Made by a program: the position numbers and the translations under genes. The notes beneath the pieces were generated by a model. The model was not told where the DNA came from. It saw nothing but the letters and a program-made list of their open reading frames with translations, and did not search any database. A DNA stretch of 22,391 nucleotides from Chara braunii (taxonomy: Eukaryota > Streptophyta > Charophyceae > Charales > Characeae), in assembly GCA_003427395.1 (NCBI GenBank), contig BFEA01000226.1, positions 459,609-481,999 of the forward strand. Reading direction: 5' to 3'. Below are positions 1 to 9,014 of this stretch, piece after piece. Positions within the stretch are counted from its first letter, which is position 1. Each line of letters opens with the position of its first letter.

Positions 1-280
1 CGTTGTTTCTCGGAATTCAACACATTTTCAGTTTTTGCCACTCTTTCGGTTCTCCACACTATACTACCGGCAGCCCTGATGAAACCGTGCTACCGGTCCC
101 CCGAATTTCTTGACGTCGGAGGGAGTTGTGGTTTAAAAGAATGAGCCTTCAAAAAAAAAAAAAAAAAAAACATTATTGACCCGCCTACCACACTGTGCGA
201 CGTTAGACGACCAGTCCCCCCGGCGTAAAAAATCTCGGGGGGACTGGTAGCGGGGTTTCACGACGGGTACCGGTAGTACA
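1..280. other. Non-genic flank before the tandem repeat
   Basis: I see no gene here. The stretch holds a 20-base poly(A) run (151-170) and a strong inverted repeat described separately (210-248). The part just before 281 resembles the edge of the repeat unit that follows, so this may be a diverged end of that array. Confidence 0.5.
210..248. repeat. Perfect 12-bp inverted repeat (hairpin)
   Basis: CCAGTCCCCCC at 211-221 is the exact reverse complement of GGGGGGACTGG at 237-247, and the outer A210/T248 also pair. The loop is 15 nt (222-236). A related GGGGACTG / CAGTCCCC pair recurs farther apart at 1007-1014 and 1084-1091. Function is unknown. It could be a small MITE-like or satellite edge. 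Confidence 0.7.
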
Positions 281-930
281 GAACGGAAAACCGGACGGGC
301 CTTGAAAATTGAATTTGTGAAAAACAAATGAATCGGCGTGGCGCTTATTTCACGGTCAAAATATTTTTTTTTTTTTTTTTTAATATTTTTTCTTGAAAGA
401 TCACAACTTAATCTATAGACCCACAAATTTTCAGGCCATTTGATCAATTCTTCTGAGCTACAAAATTTGCCAAAGTCACCGCTTGCAAATGGCAGGATTG
501 GACCGGGCGGGCCACGAAAATTGACTTCGCGAAAAAAAACGAATCGGCGCAGCGCTTATTTCACGGTACAAATAATTTTTATTTTTATTTTTGATAATTT
601 TCTTTGAAAGATAACCACTTAATCTACGGATCCGCAAATTTTCAGGCGATTTGATGAATTCTTCTGAGCTACAGATATCGCCAAAGTTACCGCTTGCAAA
701 TGGCGGGATTGGACCGGGCGGGCCACGAAAATTGACTTCACGAAAAAAAAAACGAATCGGCGCTGCGCTTATTTCACGGTACAAATTTTTTTTTTTTTTT
801 TTTTCCTGATATTTTCCCCTAAACTATCACGACCTAATCTACGGACCCTCAAATTTTCAGACGATTTGATGAAATCTCCCGAGCTACAAAAATTGTCAAA
901 GTTACCGCTTGCAAATGGCGGGATTGGACC
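281..930. repeat. ~212-bp tandem repeat, about three copies
   Basis: The landmark GCGCTTATTTCACGGT occurs at 341-356, 552-567 and 765-780, giving periods of 211 and 213 bp. A second landmark, CGCTTGCAAATGGC, recurs near 480, 691 and 907. Each unit holds an A or T homopolymer that varies in length, then a conserved segment containing CAAATTTTCAG and GATTTGAT. Copies differ by point changes. The size is typical of satellite-like arrays, but three copies are too few to call a centromeric satellite. Minus-strand open frames across it are by-products of the repeat. Confidence 0.85.
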
Positions 931-1204
931 CGCCGGTGACGAACGGTCGCCGCCCCTCCGTAGAAGCCGGCCCTTATTCACAAGGACTGGGGTTTTTCGG
1001 CAGCTGGGGGACTGGTGGTCTTAGCTTTCGACACACAGGCCTGACATGCCAGCAGCCTGATGCGGATACAATTCAAAAGAAAGCAGTCCCCTAAAACATA
1101 CAGGGACCCAGTCCGCCTCAATGGTTATCTCAATGAGCAATTCAGTATTTCAAAATCTATACATGGGTTCAAACCCGAACCCGACCACTGCAACCGAACT
1201 TCAA
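931..1204. other. Spacer, no gene seen
   Basis: Unique-looking DNA between the tandem array and the simple-sequence block. The only structure I see is the GGGGACTG (1007-1014) / CAGTCCCC (1084-1091) inverted pair, which echoes the hairpin at 210-248. Confidence 0.5.
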
Positions 1205-1500
1205 ATACTTACTAATATATTATATATAGTGTGTGGGTGGGGGTGCGTGCGTGTGGGTCGGTGTGCGTGCGTGTGGGTGGGTGGGTGCGTTTGGCCTCCA
1301 AATGTTTTTGTCTTTTCCCGCTTCGTCTTCCAAACGAAAAAAAAAGAAACAGAAAGAAAAGCGAGTGAAAAACGAAATAAAAAGAAATAAAAAGTCTTTT
1401 CCGCGAAAAGAAAAGCGACTGACAAACGGAAAAAAAAAAAAAAAAAAGCGAGTGAAAAACGAAATAAAAAGAAAAGAAAAAAGAAAAACGACACGTTCTT
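1205..1500. repeat. GT-rich then A-rich simple sequence with an internal duplication
   Basis: Positions 1229-1290 are a degenerate GTGTGGGTGCGT microsatellite. Positions 1330-1490 are A/G-rich. Within the latter, a 29-base stretch beginning AAGCGAGTGAAAAACG is found at 1359-1387 and again at 1446-1474, a period of 87 bp. An A17 run sits at about 1431-1447. Open frames on both strands here are low-complexity and not genes. Confidence 0.8.
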
Positions 1501-3129
1501 GCTATCCGACTGCGGGCGCTTCGAGATGTTCCCTCTTATCGACGCCCGCCGCCGCACGACCTTGTGGGCACGCTCTTTCGTTCTTTGGCGCGCTGTGAAC
1601 AATTTGGTACGCGCACCGCTCTGCACACAGTCGCTCCCTCGATCGCCTTCATCCCCTGACCCGCATCAAAAGTTGAACCCGATTCTGGTGCGCAGCGGAC
1701 CACCGGCCTCCCCCCACAGCCAATGCTTCTTAAGGGTTAGGATAAAATAAAATAATGTAAAAAAGTACAAAAATAGTCTGAGAATGTTTTGGTGGCACCT
1801 CGGGGTCGCCTTCTGCCTTCTTCCCACTGCGGCCTCGCCTGCCAGCAATGGTCTGACCATTGAATTGTTCGTTACAGAGCTGACGATGTCACAGAGAGGG
1901 CTCCATGGGCCACAACGTCAAACTTGAATGAGATTGCCCTCAACCTTAATATGTTTCAAAAAAGAAAAAAGAAAAAGAGAAAAAAGTGTGAGGATTGAGC
2001 CCTGAGGCTCCCAATAGCCGCAAGGCCGCAGCCTTGCATAGCTCAAGGGGGGCCCCAGCAAGCAAGGTGCCCGCCCTAAGTAAAGGCGGCCTGATGTCAC
2101 ACATGGGGCACTATTTTTGTCATTTCTGCATTGAGGGGCGCCAGACAATTACCACGCGCCAGTTGGTTACTGGGCAACGCCTGTGTGAGCACAACATGTT
2201 GAGCCTCTGGGCTCACAACACCAGCGACGCGGCCAGAGGTTCTCAGCCAATGAGAGAGCAGGCAGCGACATGGCTGGAGGCCCGATGGCCAATGAGGAAG
2301 CAGCGAGTGACAGCAGCCACATCGCACAGTTGGGATGCTCAACAGCTGCGGGCCTAGGCCGGTGTCTGAATGGGCTTGGGTGTAGACACTTTGGCCCAAC
2401 GTGAAGCTATTGCGCACTCCCACACCAGGCCCAGGCAGCCAGGTGTTGGGCTGCACTTGCCATTCAGGAAAGTGCCTCCCCAGCAGACGCACATTCTGGC
2501 CTGGCAGACATTGCGGCCACACTACTGCACTATAGTGCGAGTGGGCTGCATTAGCGTTGGCCAGAGGGCGCATGCGCGCGCACGGGGTGAGAGGGGTGTT
2601 GCAGTGGCAATGGGCCCACGACGGCCATAGCCAGGCTGCTGGGGCGCATGCTGGTTTGGCGATGGTGGTCTTTGGGAGAAGAGGCACATGCAGTGGGGAG
2701 ACAGGGGTGAGGGAAAGAGGAGAGGCATGTACCTGGTGTATGCTGGCAGTCTGCATTGGCGATGTTATCATGTACATTGGTGTTCGCTTGAAGTGACTCC
2801 TGCTGCTTATACGTCGAGCAGGTTAGTATAGGCTGAGTAGAGTAGGTTGGGCTCTGTGCGCCAATCAAGAGAAGCAACATTGGATGCTATGTGTGTGTGG
2901 CGAGAAAGTGTCGACATTGACATTCTAGCTCATTGTATTGCTCTTATTTGGCTGGTATCTCGGTGCATTGTGCTTTTTGCTTGGTACATGACTATCTGGT
3001 CTACAGCGTGATACTGCAATTTGGGTTTCTGGTACCTTTCTGCCTATCGCTCTCGCTCGTTTCCTTGCAAAAGGACGAGTCAGACATTCTTGAGATATAT
3101 CCACAAATTCGACACCTAACCGGCCACAG
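1501..3129. other. GC-rich region without a supportable gene
   Basis: Long frames exist, the longest being on the minus strand at 2097-2777. Their translations show no domain, repeat or motif that I recognise, and the region is GC-rich, where chance frames are long. A weak internal duplication around CCAATGAG lies at about 2229-2320. I see no promoter or gene boundary that can be defended. Confidence 0.45.
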
Positions 3130-3135
3130 GTAAGT
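3130..3135 (+). promoter_or_regulatory. Consensus 5' splice-site-like sequence (isolated)
   Basis: CAG|GTAAGT at 3127-3135 matches the eukaryotic donor consensus perfectly. It sits at the end of a short frame without an ATG (2933-3133). No matching acceptor or exon partner is evident nearby, so it may be chance. Confidence 0.2.
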
Positions 3136-3590
3136 CAAGATCATTATTATCGATATTATTGTAGATCATATGTCATGAACATTTTTATTGAACATTGGTC
3201 ATGAGAGGTATCCAGAGTTCATGCCTCCTGAGAATACCCTGAGTAAATTTAGGTATCAGGCCTGATAGGCATCGTAAATGAGTCGCGGATGTCAGCTCAG
3301 AGGAAACCCATGGCTGTCAGCTAAGATGATTCTGACTAGAATTCAACAAAAAGTTCTTGGGTATGTCCCAACAGGCTACAGTAGGATCTGAGCAAGGCTT
3401 TCCCACCACATACTAGAGCGCCAACCCTGATGACGTCGGCCACTTCCCCAGATCTCTCTACCAGCCCTCATGCTCCTGCATAGCTACAGGTTACAGGGCG
3501 GTGCAGCTCGAGCCAGCCAAGTTCTGACCAGTGTCGTTCTGGCCTCAGCCATCCGCATGTTTTTTAACCCAGTGCCTACTTGGTGCAGCT
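3136..3590. other. Spacer, no gene seen
   Basis: No homology to retroelement RT or RNase H is visible here, although those domains would be expected upstream of the integrase relic. The relic therefore appears truncated somewhere between this stretch and 3782. Confidence 0.5.
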
Positions 3591-3659
3591 TAGGCATGAA
3601 ACCTACTAAGCTATAGGCATGAGACCTACTAAGCTATAGGCATGAAACCTACTAAGCTA
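3591..3659. repeat. 23-bp tandem repeat, three copies
   Basis: The unit beginning TAGGCATGAAACCTACTAAG occupies 3591-3613, 3614-3636 and 3637-3659. The copies are identical except for an A-to-G change in the middle one. It lies about 120 bp before the first recognisable codons of the decayed integrase, near where that element is truncated. Confidence 0.9.
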
Positions 3660-3781
3660 TCTGATGTAACACGAAAAAAAGAGAAAGAAAAAAATGTACT
3701 AATCGCAGATAACACGGTGTGACCATGGACACCAATATAGTGATTGCAACACCCTAAACTCAAAAAAATAAAAAAACGAGT

Positions 3782-5259
3782 AAAGAATGGAAGTGTCCTA
3801 TGTGTCGTACAGATAAGATTCCTACGGAAGCTCGATTTGAAGTCGCCTGAACTGACTGACCCGAATATGATGAGAAATTCCGACAAGCGAAAGTCTGGAC
3901 GGATAAAATCCCGCCGACTAAATTAGCTGGCAAATCGTTGGATAGCCATATTAAACACGAGAGATGTTGGGCAACCGTTGATGGATCACCACCCATCTAA
4001 AAAAATACAAAACAGACGGATCGGGATTATGGTGAACGGTTTCACACCCGTTTCAACGCTTTAATTGGACCCGCTCCGCTCACGATGAGCAGGCCGCTCA
4101 CTTTGCAACACATGTCACAAAAGTAACGATCGATCCAAATCGATGGTTCTAGTCGAATATTCATGATGATGGCAGACACGTCGTCAATAACTGTCTAGTT
4201 TGTGCTGCAGACCAGGTGTCGATCCGCGGACCAAACACTATAGTTCCGACAAAAGAAGAGCGTCATTTACAACATGTCAACATGCATACGACTGATAGCC
4301 ACCTGACCCTAACCGTTGCGAATATTCGATTTTATTGGTTTTAATTGATCATTTTTCAAAATACATAGAGGTTTATCCGTGCAAAACACAAGGCCTCGGA
4401 AATAGCTACCTACATCGACCGATTCTTCAATACCCATCTAGATACAGAAGAAATTTTAATCATCGACAATGAGTCTAGGTTTAAGGTTGAACTAGAGGTA
4501 TTGTTGACACGTAGAGGCGTCGCTCTCCGACACACTGCTCCGCATGTCTCCCAGTCCAATTGACTCGCAAAAAATGTGAATCGCATGATTAAAACCGCCA
4601 TGTGACCGAACCTGGCAGCTAATGACATGCGTCCCTGGCCTGAGATAGTACACCAAATCGTCGGAATTCACTGGGCCAACCCTCATAAATCGACAGGGTT
4701 CACCCCCTTCCCATTACAAACCAACAATATTCCCTGCCTCATCAACCAGGAATCTAGGATATGTTGGAAACTGCTGAGCCCCGGGGAAAAGACACGAGGG
4801 CATCGCTCAAGGCTAAGGCCAAGAGATTCGCCGAATTAATGGAAAAGGCAGTCCCTAGATGGACCCGTGAAAGACAAAGGATGACAGAGTTGACCCACTC
4901 TAGGCAGGACTGTAGTTACGAGGCTCGAAATAGGAATGTGGGCCCTCAAATTCATTACAAATTAAGGGACTTGGTGAATGTACGTAAATGTTAAAATATG
5001 CACGCGACCAGTAACTCGCCCCCAAATTTTCTGGCTGCTTTCAGTAATGGAACTCGGCCCTAACGGGGGGAATACTATGCGCATCGCTCCTGAGACAACC
5101 GCAAGTCACAACTCTTTTCCCATCGTCCTCCGTATCGCCTACCTTCGCCCTCGTCCCTCTTCCGACTATCTTGTTCCTTCCTCATCTCTCTCTAGCAGTG
5201 ACGAAGATCCCGCCCTTCCTCCTTCTTCTGATACTTCCTACTCACAGCCATCGCCATGA
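3782..5259 (+). pseudogene. Decayed Ty3/gypsy integrase with GPY/F-like tail (relic element)
   Basis: A broken integrase spread over all three forward frames. In order, I can read a W-x-C-P-x-C motif (3788-3805), the H-x5-H...C-x2-C zinc-binding domain (about 4036-4220), the strand with IDHFSKYIEVYP (about 4344-4380), the second catalytic Asp in IIDNES (about 4460-4475), and a position 35 codons later where the catalytic Glu should be but the codon is AAA (Lys). It continues with MRPWPEIVHQIVG-type sequence, the helical C-terminal region (4761-4950), LRDLVNV, and a GPY/F-like strand (SVMELGPNGG). A Ser/Pro-rich tail ends at TGA 5257-5259. Several in-frame stops and frameshifts make it non-functional. 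It is clearly homologous to the integrase at 17728-19116 but substantially diverged. RT and RNase H are absent, so the copy is 5'-truncated. Confidence 0.85.
5246..5258 (+). promoter_or_regulatory. Possible 3' splice site 8 nt before an ATG (relic element)
   Basis: The Ser-rich end of the relic pol is encoded by pyrimidine-rich codons (about 5195-5245) leading to CACAG, with the AG at 5246-5247. An ATG follows at 5256 after exactly 8 nt and overlaps the pol stop as ATGA. The intact element has the same arrangement (AG 19081-19082, ATG 19091). No splicing is shown; this is a sequence pattern only. Confidence 0.35.
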
Positions 5260-5950
5260 GTTTCGCACTTCAACCGGTCATATATGTGCGACTTCTTCAA
5301 CCTCGACCGACCCTGCAATTTCGCCAAGTCGCTCATCCATGGCTCAACCCCGATCAAAACGGTTTGAGCAACTGTTCAACAGGCAAGCCAGGTAAGAAGC
5401 GGTGGAGGTGGCAATCTCAAAGGATCATGGTTCTACGGTGATCCTGGTGAAAGCATCGGCATTCTTGCACTTTTCTTGGCCTCGGCAAAGTGACATGATC
5501 ATGATTGTCGTGTTCAGCGGTGGTCTTTGCAGTATTGGTCTCACTCGGCAGGAGGACGTGATAGGGAGTCTGTGCGAGTGAGAGCATGAGTTAGTGGCGC
5601 ATTTGCAGCAGCGATTGGTTAAGCCAGGTGAATAGGTGGTGGGCATGAAGTGCATTGACACCTTCTCTCTGCGATCCAGCACCTTAGATGCACCTAGGAT
5701 CTTGCTACTCCCTACTCTTCGTCCTTTCCATCCTCCTCATCGATAAATCGCTTCTCCACTTTCTTTCTTCCCTTTGACCTTCCCACTTTTTGGCCATCTT
5801 AGGTCGATCCTCTACTCTCTTTTGAAATCCGTCCGACAACGATACCTCCATTCCGTTCTCAGTACAATCGTGATTGGATTAGATTTGTTGCGATTAGTTT
5901 CTGCATGCTGACCGTTGGCGCACTAGGCGTGCTATTACGAAAATTGGGAA
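5256..5950 (+). pseudogene. Post-integrase remnant, no intact frame
   Basis: In the intact element the position after pol is occupied by ORF A. Here only short, interrupted frames remain, for example 5256-5441, and one from the ATG at 5339 to a stop near 5395. I cannot identify any domain. A donor-like CAGGTAAG lies near 5389-5396. I assign it to the relic by position, not by clear similarity. Confidence 0.3.
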
Positions 5951-6329
5951 GTGGTCTTAGACTACCAGGACGAGATTACACTTCTTCCGGTGCAAGTGTG
6001 GTCGTCAGATACATCGGGACTTCTTGTGGGGATCCTTTTTGGTGAGGTGGCACCACGAGGAAGAACAATTGTCGCCAAAGAGATCCTCGTCTTCCTGGAG
6101 GCTGGCGCAGATCGTCGATGGCATGCCTTCGAGCATCGTCATCTTCAATACGAGCGATCTGAATTAGACAGAGCCGATAACTTTAAAACGAACATTAACG
6201 CCAACGATTATCTGGATAAGTTGCACGAAGGACGTTGGACATTTCTTGGCCCAACACGACCTGACAGAGTGGAACTTCCTCGACTTGGACGAGATCTTCC
6301 CCGATAACTCTGATCTAGAAGATTTCTAG
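5951..6329 (+). pseudogene. Relic accessory ORF, unrecognised
   Basis: An open frame (frame 2, 5951-6307) continues into another frame that ends at TAG 6327-6329 after an acidic stretch (DLDEIFPDNSDLEDF). I recognise no family. A segment containing GLLVGILFGEV, a polar turn (APRGRT), then KEILVFLEAG gives two predicted beta-strands around a turn. It loosely resembles ORF A of the intact element (AGVYVDV, LPGRET, RVFIEF). The resemblance is by eye and weak. The location between relic integrase and relic 3' end matches the accessory ORFs of the element at 10735-22391. It could also be chance open sequence. Confidence 0.3.
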
Positions 6330-6860
6330 ACTCCTCATGGCAACAATGGGAAAGTGTCGTGTGACAACGATCCAAAACCAATAGCGCTCCCCGACCAGCA
6401 AGAGGACGAAGAGGAGGAAGCAAGAGTCGAATCCACGATCGAAAAGGAAGAAGAAGAAGAAGAAGAAGAAGAAGAAGACGAGGATGAGGAAAGTGAGGTA
6501 GAAGAAGATGAGTCACCAACACAGCAGCCCGAGGAATTATCCCGGCTCCAACACCACAAGCTACCACCATCGAGTTCACGATTAGCCATACCCGCAAATT
6601 ACGTAAGAGATCCTGATTTGCCTCAAGAAGCAGCTAGTCGCCATGATGGAGCGGAATCCTTCTGCTGTTGTCACCGGTCTTGCTCACCATTTCACTCCCC
6701 TACCTCCCCCTCCACGCTTCAGCCCCGTCCTTCTCCCCGCACGAGCGCTTCGACCACGTCCCATTTTTCGTCACCCTCTCGATTACCTTTCCTTTTCCCC
6801 ACTCTCTCATGTCGAATTCCCCCTCGATTATCGCATCGTCACCAGTCAACTCTTCTATAA
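6330..6860 (+). pseudogene. Acidic low-complexity ORF in the relic accessory region
   Basis: This frame opens after TAG 6327-6329 and runs to the stop at 6858-6860. Its middle is almost pure Glu/Asp, built on a (GAA)n tract at about 6447-6477, followed by a Ser/Pro/Gln-rich region. The tract may be microsatellite expansion within a former coding region, since the acidic character begins before it (DNSDLEDF) and extends beyond it (EESEVEEDES). No domain is recognised. The Ser-rich minus-strand frame over the same bases is only its shadow. Confidence 0.3.
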
Positions 6861-6944
6861 CAACTGTTTTGTCCGCTTGCTATGCGAAATCCACCCCCAT
6901 GTCGCTCCATCCTTTCACCATAGTATTCTCCTCTTCAATGTCAA

Positions 6945-7184
6945 ATGGAGATTATCAACCCTATAGAGTTATATTGCATCATCTCTGGGACCTTCTCCAT
7001 CGTGCAAGAATATGAGTCCCTATGCGATAATACCCTGCGAACGATTCTCACTCTCTACGCTGAATATCTCACTTTCGTCTTCCCCCGACCCAATCATCAA
7101 TTCCCCCATGTTCACCGGATCGTTCATTTCGTCGATCTCATTGACGAATCATGTGATTACTTTCCCCCGCTCCCATTGCAATAG
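6945..7184 (+). pseudogene. Possible relic of ORF C (post-integrase accessory ORF)
   Basis: A 79-codon frame whose start resembles ORF C of the intact element: IELYCIISG here against IRLEAIVGA there, at a similar distance from the start. Both are followed by two hydrophobic strands separated by a polar, Pro-containing turn (LTFVFPRPNHQFPHVHRIVHF here) and end near a Pro-rich FPPLP / LPPIP segment. Order and position relative to integrase also agree. The match is by eye and short. An alignment of reconstructed family members would decide it. Confidence 0.35.
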
Positions 7185-8308
7185 CCCCGATCCCCTCCCT
7201 CCTCGCTCGTAGTTAATTACAATCGAGCAGAGCAAAGCGGATCCAGACCTTAACGATACCATCTGGAAGACAACGAGACACTCGGGGTACCGATCGTTTT
7301 TTCCCTGCGGTGGTGGAGGATTGTCTGCAAGACACAATGGCAGCCGCCTCATGAGAATATCGCAATTGAAGTTGGTATCAACATATGCTTCTCTCTAACC
7401 CCTAACATTGTTTCAATGTGGTGGAAGGTGCTTTCCCCCACTTATTCATATGTTGAGTTTTTTTTCTCTCCTTCCTCCTTCTCATGTGAATTAATTTTTG
7501 TGATCTCCATACATGCCATCAGTAGCTAGCATAATTTTGGAACTCTATGAACGTCACACATGTGACGTACAAGCTTTTGTACCTAGACGAACTTACGAAA
7601 CCCTGAGTAACTGAGTTTTGTTCTCCGTGATTTTTTTATCTCTACCAGCTTTAGGGGTACCCTTCTTTTTGGTTGGTAGTATGTATGGAATCAACCGCTG
7701 ACGAGGCCTTCCTTCTTTTTAAGACTTCTTGTTTTTTTTTTTCTTTCTTAGGAGGTTTTTTTTGTGATTTCTCTCTGATCCATGACTTTACATCTGACTT
7801 ACGCGTGCCTTAGTGAGCGCGCAAGAAATTTGGTATGCAATTGGGATTTCCTGAATTTGTGGTCGCGTTTCTTGCTAACGTGTCCTTTATTGCAAACGAA
7901 TGTTCCTAAATTAATCCTTGAAGGTAGGATTTTTCCCGCATTCAATCTCCCGCGCGGATATCGTTTTTGAATTTCTCAATCTTGAATTAGTTTCAGAGCT
8001 AGAGTGGATGAAGCATAAATATTTTGGTGCCTTTTTGTTTCTCTGTCAACGCCATGTATGCAAACTAGCCCCGTTTCTTACTATCCCCATACCATCTTCA
8101 CCTCTCTCTTCTTCGCGTCTTCTTTCCTCCATCTGTAACTTTTTTCCATCTCCCTATGCACTTCTCACCCGCTCCTTTTCGTTTGAATCTTGGTCCCGCT
8201 TCGCACTACTCTTCGCGCTCTCCTTCTTCCCACCTTCATGCCCCCCTCAAGGTACTCGAGCCATTAGGCGACATCCTGTGACGAGGATACTCCCCTCACG
8301 TTGTGATC
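7185..8308. other. Spacer, no gene seen
   Basis: Pyrimidine-rich DNA. A run TTTTTTTTTTCTTTCTTAG ending at 7751 resembles a splice acceptor but has no exon partner that I can defend. TGGTATCA occurs at about 7376 as an 8-base partial match to the tRNA primer motif, too short to call. A segment near 7945 (CTCCCGCGCGGATATCG) weakly resembles the U3 of the LTR at 10885. Confidence 0.4.
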
Positions 8309-8440
8309 TTATTGGCTGCGAAGGAACCAGGGGATCGATATGGCTTTCATCGGGCGATTTACCCAAACTCTCTCTTTGACCCCTCCTACCTTCGCCTCGT
8401 TCCCTCCCATCTTCTATCTCCCTCTTCGCAACTATAAAAT
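8309..8440 (+). promoter_or_regulatory. LTR-like promoter: inverted CCAAT, CT-rich tract, TATA box
   Basis: ATTGGCTGC (from about 8309) is followed by a CT-rich stretch and then CTATAAAATC (TATAAAA at about 8433-8439). The LTR at 10735 has the same order: ATTGGCTAC (11128), CT-rich DNA, TATAAA (11323), then a (CT)n tract about 570 bp downstream. Here (CT)n follows about 500 bp downstream. It may be a diverged LTR belonging to the relic at 3782-7184, or a host promoter. Confidence 0.35.
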
Positions 8441-8934
8441 CTACAAGCGCATAAAAAAAAACTCTTTCTCAACCCATCTGCCATCTTCCAGGAAGTTGTG
8501 GCTAGATGATGTGTATGCACGGCGGGTCGAAAAGTCCTAACGAGCTGAATGTAGTTTCACAAGGTTGTGCGCTGGGTGGCCGTGACAAACTGCAGGATCT
8601 GGACAAGTCGGTGTAGAAGTTGAGTTGTCGGGGTGACGATCACTGTGGTGTGGAGGTTGGTATGTGGTGGTCGGGATCGCCAGTACCAGGGTAAGGAAGG
8701 TGTATGTATACGAGTGGTTGTATGGCCTGGGGCAATAGCCACTGGCAGAGAGTAAAACACTCGCGCGCCTTCGATCTTCGATTCCTCCTCTTCTTATATT
8801 GAAAGTCAAGTTTACAGCGGATTGTTGGTTTTGATTCCCATATCTATTTGTGTGCTTATATACACCTTTCTTTGTCTTTAGTCCCCCTCTTCGGTTACGC
8901 TATGGCTCCGTCTGCCTCTTTCGACCTTATCTTC

Positions 8935-8940
<6 letters not shown>
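8441..8940. other. Spacer between the TATA box and the (CT)n tract, no gene seen
   Basis: Frames on the minus strand (8537-8809) show no recognisable features. If the TATA box at 8433 is real, this would be its transcribed leader (R/U5 of a diverged LTR). Confidence 0.35.

Positions 8941-9012
<72 letters not shown>
8941..9012. repeat. (CT)n microsatellite, ~72 bp
   Basis: Uninterrupted CT dinucleotides preceded by CCCTCC. A second tract of the same type lies inside the 5' LTR (11898-11952), at a similar distance downstream of a TATA box. Confidence 0.95.

Positions 9013-9014
<2 letters not shown>

Noticed and set aside
281-930. CRISPR-like array
   Set aside because: The whole ~212-bp unit repeats without unique spacers; it is a tandem repeat in eukaryotic DNA.
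1201-1626. 141-codon minus-strand frame with Phe-rich and His/Thr-rich stretches
   Set aside because: It is the translation of the A-rich and GT-rich simple sequence at 1229-1490.
2097-2777. 226-codon minus-strand frame in GC-rich DNA
   Set aside because: No domain, motif or codon pattern supports it, other frames over the same bases are also open, and the composition makes long chance frames likely.
6335-6589. Poly-Ser minus-strand frame
   Set aside because: Shadow of the (GAA)n acidic tract on the plus strand.
7374-7386. TTGGTATCA as a second primer-binding site
   Set aside because: Only about 8 bases match initiator Met-tRNA and no LTR end or gag is adjacent.
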